A stretch of DNA of 64,000 nucleotides from Fischerella sp. PCC 9605 (lineage in GTDB: Bacteria; Cyanobacteriota; Cyanobacteriia; Cyanobacteriales; Nostocaceae), in the NCBI RefSeq assembly GCF_000517105.1, contig NZ_KI912148.1, forward strand, positions 2,354,448 to 2,418,447. Reading direction: 5' to 3'. The notes beneath the pieces are model-generated. The model saw only the letters and a list, made by a program, of their open reading frames with translations. It was not told where the DNA came from and did not search any database. Positions 9,465 to 17,516 of the stretch are shown here, one piece after another. Made by a program: the position numbers and the translations under genes. The first letter of the stretch is position 1; every line of letters starts with the position of its first letter.

Positions 9465-9824
9465 AATTTGTACCTCTTAAGTAGCCTCCATGAACTGCGT
9501 ACACAAAATTTGGGGATTGGGAATTGGGGAGAAAACCTATGCCCATTGACCCGATGCCCCTACACCTCTTTTTTAAGTCAGAAGACAGAACGCAGAAGGA
9601 AAAAGCCCCTCCCTGAGAGGATTTCATGAGTTGGCATTTGACGTTTAATTATGTCCGCTTACTTAATAAAATAAATTTTGTAAGAGCTTGGGAGAGTAAA
9701 AAGCTCCACAGACGCTTCAAGTGGCTTGATGTCAGGTAACGGAACTCAACACAATAGTCTGCTTACTGATTGCTACCTTCTTCCTTTTTCTTTTTCTTCT
9801 TCTTTCTTAAAGAGATAAAAAAAC

Positions 9825-9918
9825 TGGAAGCTATACAATTTTTGTAAGCTTCCACTGCTTGCAGTACAAATGACAAGTTTAAAAGTAGAGATAATCCTAG
9901 TTGGGAGGACTTAGGATT
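9825..9918. other. Two short perfect inverted repeats
   Basis: TGGAAGCT (9825-9832) pairs with AGCTTCCA (9847-9854). AATCCTA (9893-9899) pairs with TAGGATT (9912-9918). They lie upstream of the terminator-like hairpin at 10005-10030, so they could be parts of one transcript, or unrelated. Confidence 0.45.
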
Positions 9919-10004
9919 AAATTATCGAAAGAAAAGCGAAGTAGCTACAAGTTCTAACAGCCACAAACATGATTTGACCGTCACTTTTTCATTTTCCGTC
10001 CTTA

Positions 10005-10030
10005 GTTAATGTTAAGCATTAACTTTTTTT
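10005..10030 (+). terminator. Rho-independent-type terminator
   Basis: GTTAATG (10005-10011), loop TTAAG, and CATTAAC (10017-10023) are followed by seven Ts. It has textbook layout on the plus strand, but no plus-strand gene precedes it for over 1 kb on that strand, which suggests an unannotated transcript. The stem is AT-rich and so only moderately stable. Confidence 0.5.
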
Positions 10031-10602
10031 CGAGAAAGCGACACCCACCACAGTGTCATCTTTCCAAAAGCAATGCTTAGACTTCCTTGAGAAAAGAACC
10101 ACCAACAGCAACGGCATCATCATCTGTCAAAGTTAAGGGATTATCCTGTAATTACTAATCACTGCAAAAATAATTAATCTGTTTTGTATAGTCACAAATA
10201 ATCATTTACTTGCTCCTGATAATGAATTTTTACGTCAATCGTCTATTTAGTTTTATTATTTATAATTTATACAATAAAAATATCATTTGTTTGCCATTTT
10301 GGCATATTATTCACATAAATAATCAAATAATTAACAACTAAATTAGTAACTAAAAATTGAAATTTATGAATAGATTTAACTGCCTTAGGGCAGAAAGTAG
10401 AAGTACGTAGACGCCTTCTGGGCGGCTTAAGGTAGGGTGCGACTGTCGTGCATGCTTCCCCGGCATACATAAAGAAAGAGCTTTAGCAGAAGGAATAGGA
10501 GACTAAAACCTAAATTGGCCCAATGCAGGAAGTTTAATAAAAAATTTTGTATGTTTACATCTTGCACTAGTCGCCATAATCAGGAGGCGAAGCCTTCAAA
10601 AC

Positions 10603-10631
10603 CTCGTTACCAGGTTCAACCTGGTAACGAG
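10603..10631. repeat. Palindromic intergenic repeat
   Basis: CTCGTTACCAGG and its exact complement CCTGGTAACGAG enclose a 5-nt loop. It is flanked by GGAGGCGAAGCC on the left and AGCCAGAGGCTCT on the right. I recognise this as a repeat type scattered through genomes of filamentous cyanobacteria. It lies downstream of hetP and may act as a transcript-end structure. Confidence 0.75.
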
Positions 10632-10888
10632 AATTAGAGCCAGAGGCTCTTGTTAAGTAAGAATGGAGCAAGATATCAGTATATCCTTCTGCCCTCTGCC
10701 CTTCTTTAACATCTCTTTAACATTCTTAACTGACCCTTGATATTCTACATAGGTGGCTATCAACAATCGAATAACATTTGATCCAAAATGATTTGCAGAC
10801 AACCTCATCAGCCTGCCAAGCCATATAATTTTAATTAGCATGGCAGGCGATATAAGACTCAATCAACTTTCCCTCGATATCGATTGAC

Positions 10889-11380
10889 TCAAGAGATATT
10901 GTAGTTAAATTCACAGAATTTGAGTGATAAATCTTGAGTGCTTTCTGGTTTGAGTTCTGATTTGATTGATTGATATTCGCGAATTTGAGTTGTCAACCAT
11001 TGATCTTGATTGCCACCTCGAATTTCTCTTTTTTGCTTGCCAACTACCTCAAGATAAGCAAGGTCTTTAATTTTGCTTAAGCAGCTTTGTGCCGGATTGC
11101 TGTCTGACCTTTTATCAGAAGGAAGCTTAGCAATTTTGAGATTTTCGTTGCGTTGTTGACTGGCTCTTTTCAATTGTGAGTTTTCTTTGATCAATCGGTT
11201 GTAGGTACGGTAAGGTATGTAATGCAAAGGATTGTAGCCCGCAAACCGCAGCATTAAAACACAAGCCCAGGAATACTTACCTGCAAGAATCGCTTCAACT
11301 AATTGATCAAATTGTTCCGAGTTCAGTGTTTTCTCTAAATTGCTAATATTGCTAGGTATGTCTTGGTTCATAGTGTTCAT
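10889..11380 (-). CDS. hetP: HetP-family heterocyst commitment protein
   Basis: 163 residues. The core at about residues 20-68 ([20 protein letters not shown], then the [20 protein letters not shown] block) is the hallmark of HetP and its homologues, which control commitment of vegetative cells to become heterocysts. The rest is polar and poorly conserved, as is usual in this family. It lies 62 bp after the HlyD gene and downstream of hetC, matching the hetC-hetP linkage known from Anabaena sp. PCC 7120, so it is more likely true hetP than one of the unlinked paralogues. No enzymatic motif is present. The core contains one Cys. The first of two nearby ATGs is used here, and starting at residue 4 is possible. 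Confidence 0.85.
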   Translation of the reverse strand: MNTMNQDIPSNISNLEKTLNSEQFDQLVEAILAGKYSWACVLMLRFAGYNPLHYIPYRTYNRLIKENSQLKRASQQRNENLKIAKLPSDKRSDSNPAQSCLSKIKDLAYLEVVGKQKREIRGGNQDQWLTTQIREYQSIKSELKPESTQDLSLKFCEFNYNIS

Positions 11381-11442
11381 TGCCTTGGATAGAGTAAATA
11401 ATGTTTGTTAGTTGTTGTGGTGAAGAGCGATGGAATTGATAT

Positions 11443-12690
11443 TTATAAATTGCTCTCGCTTTTTTGCAATTCCTTAATTGGTTCAAGGAACATATCAGCA
11501 ATACGGCGGTTATGGATGATTTGGGCAGTAGCTGTTTGTCCAGCTTTGAAGTTAATGGCTTGATTGCGATTCAAAGCTACTTCTACCCGATAAACCCAGC
11601 CTAATTTCTCATCATGCTGAACATTAGGAGAGATTGACATGACACTCCCAAAGAAGATGTCTTTGTTTCCATTACTGTGAGCATCCTGTTGTCCAGTCTG
11701 GTCTTTTGGTAGTGTCTCGACCACATCTAGATGACCGGAATCAGCATTGAGTTTGATTTTTACTCGGTCTCCTTTGTTGACAAAGCCTACTTTTTGAGAA
11801 GGTAAGGTAGTAACCAAAACCAGAGGTGCATCAATTGGGGCAATTTCACCTAGGGTTTGTTTAGGTTGAATTACCTCGCCAGTGCTACTGATGTTTGAGG
11901 AGGATACAACCCTATCTATGGGTGCATAGAGAGATTTTGGTTTTACCTCTGCTTTGGCTTGGTTCAGCAAAGTTTTAGTTTCGGTAATTTTGGTTTGCAA
12001 CTGGGTTATTTCTGTTTGTAGTTGAGTCAGTAACTGTTGCTTGGCAGCTAAGGTTATTTGAGGAGAAACGATACTTCCTGAGGCTGTTTGCTCCTCTGTT
12101 GCTGTCATAGCTACAGAAGTTACTGCTTTGGGCTGAGTTTGATACAGCAAAGTTTTTATTTGCTGGAGTCGTTGCTTTTTTACTTTTAGGTCATCAACCA
12201 AGGTGTCTATTTCTGCTACCAACTGACCAGCTTTGACTTTTTGGCCTTCTTTGACCGCAATCTTAACTTTGCCAAAATCCTGCGGTTGAAGTTGATAAAG
12301 CCTTCCTGATGGTATGAATTTTCCTTGGACTTGACTGATCTCTTCTATCTTTCCCGTACACGCCCAAACTACAACAGTCACAAAAAAAGCTAGACTACCT
12401 AGCAAGACAAGATAGGGAAGAACTGAAGGCCGCTGCTCCAACACTTTCTGCAAAGGTGTAGAGTATTTACCTGTACTCGTAATTTCTGCCTGGGAAGTGG
12501 TGGCCGTTGCGGTGTAGAAATTTGTGGGTAGTTCTGGTAAAGCTGCTCCTATTGAAGCGGCACTACCCCCATATACTGTTGCCATTTCAGGAGCCTGATT
12601 GTAGCAGGGATGCACATCCTGCGCTTTTATTTTTAAACTCTCTGATTGGCTTGAGGTTTCGACTGCATTTGACCTGATGATTCTGTCCAT
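11443..12690 (-). CDS. HlyD-family membrane-fusion (periplasmic adaptor) protein
   Basis: 415 residues. A polar cytoplasmic N-terminus of about 90 residues is followed by one membrane helix (about 91-112). Next come a biotinyl-lipoyl-like half (GKVKIAVKEGQKVKAGQLVAEID at about 139-161, quoted only by position and key GQ.V.AGQLVAEID residues), a helical hairpin rich in Leu/Gln (about 165-245), and the second lipoyl half with a beta-barrel (YAPIDRVVSS, GEVIQPKQTL). HlyD proteins couple an inner-membrane ABC exporter to the outer envelope. Placed between hetC and hetP on the same strand, it is the likely partner of HetC. It shares a transcript with hetP (62-bp gap), but 981 bp separate it from hetC. 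Confidence 0.88.
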   Translation of the reverse strand: MDRIIRSNAVETSSQSESLKIKAQDVHPCYNQAPEMATVYGGSAASIGAALPELPTNFYTATATTSQAEITSTGKYSTPLQKVLEQRPSVLPYLVLLGSLAFFVTVVVWACTGKIEEISQVQGKFIPSGRLYQLQPQDFGKVKIAVKEGQKVKAGQLVAEIDTLVDDLKVKKQRLQQIKTLLYQTQPKAVTSVAMTATEEQTASGSIVSPQITLAAKQQLLTQLQTEITQLQTKITETKTLLNQAKAEVKPKSLYAPIDRVVSSSNISSTGEVIQPKQTLGEIAPIDAPLVLVTTLPSQKVGFVNKGDRVKIKLNADSGHLDVVETLPKDQTGQQDAHSNGNKDIFFGSVMSISPNVQHDEKLGWVYRVEVALNRNQAINFKAGQTATAQIIHNRRIADMFLEPIKELQKSESNL

Positions 12691-13671
12691 GAGCTGACCT
12701 AAAATCGGAAACCTAACTTGTGGTTTTAGATTTGATAAGGCAGTGACTGAGGCAAAAATTTACCTTTAGTCATGTCTTTATGACTGGTATGAAAAAGTCT
12801 CCGTTTGGCTCTTGGTAGATGCAGTTGTGCCCTCTTGAAAACTCGGCTCACTCCTAATTCAATTACTTTTCCCTGGCAAATTATTGTATAAAATTACACA
12901 AACATTAGGAGCATCTTAAGTAATACTGCGCTTTTCCTACAAGAGCGAAGAAAAAATCTTCATCCTTGATGTTCAAGAACAACATTCGTACTTATACTAT
13001 TTTTTTCCATGAATGTCATCTGCTGATTTTGCATTTTTTCAAGTTCAATGTATTGAATATGCTTTCATATTTAAATAATTATTATACAACTTCAGTTTTG
13101 TCCACTAGTGTTAAATACAGTAGGGGTTTCGCCCCTCACCTACTATTGATTTTCAACTTTGTTTTTACTGGAGCTACTGGGAAAGTTTACCAGTAACTTT
13201 ATTGATCAAATATCTAAAAATATGAATATGCGTATAGCAATTTGACCATCTTTACTTGGCATAAAAAATGATGATGATTTTTACAGTTAGAGCAATATAC
13301 GTATTCTTTGCTTTTCCAGCAAAAACCTTGATTTAACTAGACTTACAAGCTAGCATTTTATTTCAAACTTACAGTTAACTTGTTGTTAATTTTGCTTGAA
13401 AATTGGCATATATTTTCTGGAAAATAGTTGTTAAAAATACCAAATTATGGTAAAATAATTAAATAACTATAAAAAGCATAGTTGTGATATAATCAAATAC
13501 CTATCAAAAGTGTTTAACTATAAAAAAAGTAGCAGATAGACTCTATGTGGCACTACGAGGTTCTGCGAACTTCAAGAAAATTAAGTCGCAGTACATATTT
13601 CTAGCTATTTTGAAAAATTTTTTTCATCTATGATGTGACCTAACTAAGTGATACAAGTGTGATCGCAGATG
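12691..13671. other. Intergenic region between hetC and the HlyD gene
   Basis: 981 AT-rich bp. I found no credible gene and no double-glycine peptide precursor. A 15-bp hairpin AGGGGTTTCGCCCCT lies at 13122-13136, and TACTGG/CCAGTA pair across 13175-13195. I looked for GTA-N8-TAC (NtcA) sites by eye and saw none. The length suggests a separate promoter for hlyD-hetP. Confidence 0.55.
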
Positions 13672-16600
13672 CTATTGCTGTTGAACTAAGTGGTAATAAA
13701 GACCGCCAATTGTCATTAATTCTTGATGATTGCCTTGCTCAACAAGAATACCTCGGTCTAAAACGAGGATGGACTCAGCATGGCGAATAGTAGAGAGGCG
13801 ATGGGCAATGATAAAGGTGGTGCAAGCCTCATAGGTGGGAGTAGAGACGTGCCATGGCACGTCTCTACAGGATTTATATGTATCGTGATGAACGTGAAAT
13901 GGTTTGAAGCGACGGAAGCGAGCTAAATTTTGTTGAAATCGGTGTTCGGATTCGGTATCCAGGCAGCTTGTAGCTTCATCTAAAATTAGGATACGTGGTT
14001 TCCTTACCAATGCACGGGCGATCGCGATTCTTTGCCGCTGTCCACCCGAAAGCATCATTCCTCCCTCTCCAATACGGGTGTTATAGCCCCAAGGCAGTGC
14101 CTGAATAAAGGCGTGTGCGTCTACAAGTTTGGCAGCGGCGATCGCTTGTTCTAAACAAATCTCGGCATCAAACAGCGTAATATTTTCTAAAATGCTGCCT
14201 ACAAACAAAAAAACATCTTGCGGTACTACACCTAACTGACTACGCAACGATTGGGGAGAAACACTAGCAATATCATGCCCATCAATCAAAATTCGCCCAC
14301 TATTGGGACGATTTAAACCCGCAAGTAAATTAACTAAAGTACTCTTACCAGAACCGCTCAACCCAACAATACCAACAGTCTGTCCTGCTTTGACTTGAAA
14401 GGAAATATTTTGCAGCATGTAGCCCTCTGCATCGGCATTGTAACGGAAACAGACACGCTCAAAACGTACATCACCCCGAATTGGGGGTAACACCAGTAGC
14501 GGTTTTTGGGAATATTCTTCCGGTTGGGTGGCTAAGACATCATTGAGACGTTCCAGAGAAATCAGTACCTCTTGAAACTCATCCCATAGCCCGACCAACG
14601 CCAAAACAGGGTTGATTGCGCTGCCAATGAGCATATTAAAAGCGACAAACTGACCAACCGTCATCTCCCTACCTATTACTAGAATCGCTCCATACCACAA
14701 CAGTGTTGTCATACCGAGGTGATTAATCAAGCTAGTTGCTAGCTGTAAATTATTAGCCAGTTTCTGACCTCGAAACCTCGCTTGCACCATACTTGTGAAG
14801 CGTTCCTCCCAACGCCAGCGCATCACCCGTTCAGCAGCGATAGTTTTGATTGTGTTGATACCAGCGATCATTTCCACCATCGCGGAACTTTGCACTGCTG
14901 ATTTTTGCAAAAGTTCTCGTGAGACATTTTTCAGGAATGGACTTGCTGCGGCAGTCAAAAGCACGATCGGTAGAATCAAAACCAACACCATCAAAGTGAG
15001 GCGCAAGTTGAAATATGCCATTAATCCCAGGTAGACAACCACCATCAGCGCATCCAAGGTGGTACTCACCGCTTGCTTAGTAAAAAATAATTGGATTTTG
15101 CGGTTTTCTTGAATGCGGGTAATGATATCCCCCGCCTGACGTGAAGCAAAAAACTGCAATGGTAAACGCAGCGTGTGGCTGATAAAACCACCGAGTAAGG
15201 TAATGTCCATGCGGTTGGAAAAATAGTCCAGCAGGTATTGGCGTACTGCTTGGACACTAATGCGCCAGATGCCGAAAAACAGAAAACCAAAGGCGAAGAT
15301 ATTGAGGCTAGTCAAGCTTTTATTTACCAATACTCGGTCAAGAACGACCTGAGTAATTAGAGGTGCTGCTAATCCAAAAACTGCCAGCAGTACCGAAGCA
15401 AGAATGATTTGCCCAAGTAGGTGACGGTGATGCCAAAAAGCTTGCCAAAAGCCACCAAAGGAAATTTTTTCATTCTTTTTGGTGTCTAAGCGTTCAGTAG
15501 GATACAGTAGCAGAGCATATCCTGTCCAATTAGCTTCAAATTCTTCACGCAAGAGCGATCGCTTACCGATCGCCGGATCGCAAATCAACACGCGATCGCC
15601 TTTTATTTGCCAAACAACCACGTAGTGAATTCCTTGCCAGTGAGCAATCCAAGGGTTAGTTTGCAACTCTAGCTTGCTTAAAGAAGCCCTGACTGGTAAA
15701 GCATCGTAACCCAAGGTCTCTGCTGCATCTGCTAAAGCTGAGAGAGACGCGCCCATGCGGTCTGTTTGGGCTAAGTTTCGCAAGGTGTTAAGGCTGAAAC
15801 GTTTGCCCCAGTAGAGGCTAATCATCACCAAACACGCCGCACCACAATCTGAAGAACTTTGCTGTTGAACAAAGGGATAGCGACGCCACAACTTGCTAGC
15901 TGACCAACGCTGGTTTTTCAATTGTGGAAAGTCCATCTCTGCGGTGTTTTCCACTGGTTTTGGACTCTCTGAGTGTGGGTTCTCAGAAGACGTGGTTTCA
16001 TTGACGTGGGGAGACTGTATTAAGAAATTCTCCGCGTCCCCGCGTCTTTGTGTCCCCGTGTCCTCTTCTTCTGTGTCAGCTTTCACAACTTGCTCTCGCC
16101 CGCCCAAAAAAAATTCTGGTGCGATCGCATCATCTGACTGCCAATATTCTTTAGGTAGGTGGTATACTTGTAGATCCGTTTTGGCAATCCAATCTGGGAT
16201 TGTGGTATCGGGGTATCCCCAGCTTTCTCCCATTGATGGTGGCTGAGTGTTTGCTGTGGGACTAATTATTTTTCCATGTGCTAGCCAAAAGCGCCCCTGT
16301 GAAAGGGGAGTTACTGATACCAAAGCTGAACCAGCACTTATTTTGGTTTGGACTAGGTAAGGTAAAAGCTTTCGTAGGGAATGGCTGGTATGTGAGCGTA
16401 ACTCTGTATTGGTTTTGAAGAAAATCAACGCTTGTCGCTCACAAGCTAGTTGCCGCCAATAATCATCCAGAGTAGGTAGCCGCTGCAACCACTGATTGAG
16501 GTCATACAAGCGAATGTATGCCACAAAACCAGCACTAGCAGCGACTGCTCGGTAAGGTAAAGGTTGATAACAGAATAAATGGTCTGCTCCAAAAGTTTGC

Positions 16601-16914
16601 TCCACCAACAGTAACTGAGTTGGCACTTCTCGCCCAAAGGTAGCGTCAAACCCTAATAGCCGCACTCGGCCTTTGCAAACTAGGTAAAGAACATTATTGC
16701 TATCCTCCGTTTGTCTATCCGGAGTATAACTAGCCAAATCGTCACCTAATTGAAACTCACGCAGAACCCAAACTTGGCTAAAGTCGGATGCGAGGGTTGT
16801 GTCTCCAGTGACTATCTTTAAAAGCCTGAGGATAGTCTCTTTTGGAATGAGAGAATGCTGATTACTTGTATAAACATGCTCTCCCTGAACCCTTAACGAC
16901 GAGTACGAGTTCAT
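13672..16914 (-). CDS. hetC: HetC: peptidase-containing ABC exporter for heterocyst development
   Basis: 1080 residues. Order: cyclic-nucleotide-binding-like regions (about 20-260); a variable linker (about 270-340); a C39 peptidase domain (about 345-475) with SSDCGAAC (Cys about 357), HYVVVW and DPAIG, so the Cys-His-Asp set is intact; six-helix ABC membrane domain (about 490-780); and an ATPase domain with GLSGSGKS, LSGGQRQR, ILILDEATS and H-loop His1038. HetC acts early in heterocyst differentiation, and its cargo is not known. C39 exporters normally cut a double-glycine leader while exporting a peptide. Oddities: about 27 extra residues between D-loop and H-loop, built around a 28-bp DNA palindrome, and a linker stretch (about 281-295) encoded by intergenic-type repeat. 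Both are in frame. Confidence 0.88.
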   Translation of the reverse strand: MNSYSSLRVQGEHVYTSNQHSLIPKETILRLLKIVTGDTTLASDFSQVWVLREFQLGDDLASYTPDRQTEDSNNVLYLVCKGRVRLLGFDATFGREVPTQLLLVEQTFGADHLFCYQPLPYRAVAASAGFVAYIRLYDLNQWLQRLPTLDDYWRQLACERQALIFFKTNTELRSHTSHSLRKLLPYLVQTKISAGSALVSVTPLSQGRFWLAHGKIISPTANTQPPSMGESWGYPDTTIPDWIAKTDLQVYHLPKEYWQSDDAIAPEFFLGGREQVVKADTEEEDTGTQRRGDAENFLIQSPHVNETTSSENPHSESPKPVENTAEMDFPQLKNQRWSASKLWRRYPFVQQQSSSDCGAACLVMISLYWGKRFSLNTLRNLAQTDRMGASLSALADAAETLGYDALPVRASLSKLELQTNPWIAHWQGIHYVVVWQIKGDRVLICDPAIGKRSLLREEFEANWTGYALLLYPTERLDTKKNEKISFGGFWQAFWHHRHLLGQIILASVLLAVFGLAAPLITQVVLDRVLVNKSLTSLNIFAFGFLFFGIWRISVQAVRQYLLDYFSNRMDITLLGGFISHTLRLPLQFFASRQAGDIITRIQENRKIQLFFTKQAVSTTLDALMVVVYLGLMAYFNLRLTLMVLVLILPIVLLTAAASPFLKNVSRELLQKSAVQSSAMVEMIAGINTIKTIAAERVMRWRWEERFTSMVQARFRGQKLANNLQLATSLINHLGMTTLLWYGAILVIGREMTVGQFVAFNMLIGSAINPVLALVGLWDEFQEVLISLERLNDVLATQPEEYSQKPLLVLPPIRGDVRFERVCFRYNADAEGYMLQNISFQVKAGQTVGIVGLSGSGKSTLVNLLAGLNRPNSGRILIDGHDIASVSPQSLRSQLGVVPQDVFLFVGSILENITLFDAEICLEQAIAAAKLVDAHAFIQALPWGYNTRIGEGGMMLSGGQRQRIAIARALVRKPRILILDEATSCLDTESEHRFQQNLARFRRFKPFHVHHDTYKSCRDVPWHVSTPTYEACTTFIIAHRLSTIRHAESILVLDRGILVEQGNHQELMTIGGLYYHLVQQQ
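13841..13868. repeat. 28-bp perfect palindrome inserted in hetC
   Basis: The two halves are exact complements around central CCATGG (inner core GACGTGCCATGGCACGTC). It encodes residues about 1016-1025 of HetC. A sister copy with GC-rich core lies at 1433-1452. It sits in the middle of the roughly 81-bp segment that has no counterpart in ordinary ABC ATPase domains. Confidence 0.9.
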
Positions 16915-17516
16915 TGTTTAATTCCTGATGCCGTATAATCCCTGATATTTGAGTTAAATTATTAACTTATATTTTGAAGTGCACTGTCGCAGTCAAAACA
17001 TGGCAAAAACTCTTCTGATCAGAGCTTTTGCTTCACAATAACAGCCTTTGAAAAACACGATTTTTTGTGTTTTTAATCACCATGTTTTTCCCTTCAAATT
17101 TTTAAGTTGCTTTTCGTACATTGTCTCCAAGGCTACGAATCAAAAATTGACATCACTAAAACAAGCAGACTCCTGCCTTGAGCTTATAAAACTCATAAAC
17201 ATTTGCTCTAGGCGTTAACTGCCCCTAAGTTGTTCTTTGAGGCACACGCCTAAAGTCCGTAAAAACCGACCAAAAAATCAAATCATTATATTACCATTTC
17301 TCCAAGAGAATGCAACGGATAATTGTCAAAAAAGGCAGCTATGCACAAGAGATTAGTTGCATTTTTAGGAGAATTCATATTAGTCAATTACAAGCAATTG
17401 CAACGAAAACCGGATTCTTATGTCTAGGTGATCAAAAAAAGATGGGGAGAGGGGGAGAATAGGGGAGTGGGGGAGTGGGAGATGGGGAGAAATAACCACT
17501 AACCACTAACTGTTGA
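16915..17516. other. Region upstream of hetC and downstream of the GH116 gene
   Basis: 602 bp with no gene. Inverted repeat GCAAAAACTCT/AGAGCTTTTGC (17003-17013 with 17021-17031; one mismatched pair) and an AAAAACAC/GTGTTTTT hairpin (about 17052-17075) lie within 160 bp of the hetC start and could be regulatory. Positions 17440-17516 hold G-rich and ACCACTAA-type heptamer text. No GTA-N8-TAC NtcA site was seen by eye. Confidence 0.5.

Larger units (their letters stand above)
8857..10888. other. 2-kb region without a convincing gene
   Basis: The left end (8857-9040) is the likely promoter area of the SLH gene. Beyond it lie hairpin pairs and terminator-like structures listed separately (9329-9464, 9825-9918, 10005-10030, 10603-10631), a pyrimidine-rich tract at about 9778-9808, and intergenic repeat text at 9513-9570 and 10390-10460. 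Open frames here are short, AT-driven or made of repeat sequence. Positions 10632-10888 form the region downstream of hetP. Confidence 0.65.

Noticed and set aside
10267..10470. 67-codon minus-strand frame
   Set aside because: Its first third is translated repeat DNA (GACGCC...GGCGGC words) and the rest is AT-rich.
12966..13196. 76-codon plus-strand frame between hetC and hlyD
   Set aside because: Phe/Leu-rich AT-derived text, antisense to the het genes, no start signal; not a double-glycine peptide.
16915..17300. NtcA-type site (GTA-N8-TAC) upstream of hetC
   Set aside because: Only GTA and TAC words with wrong spacing were found by eye; a matrix scan would be needed to claim a site.
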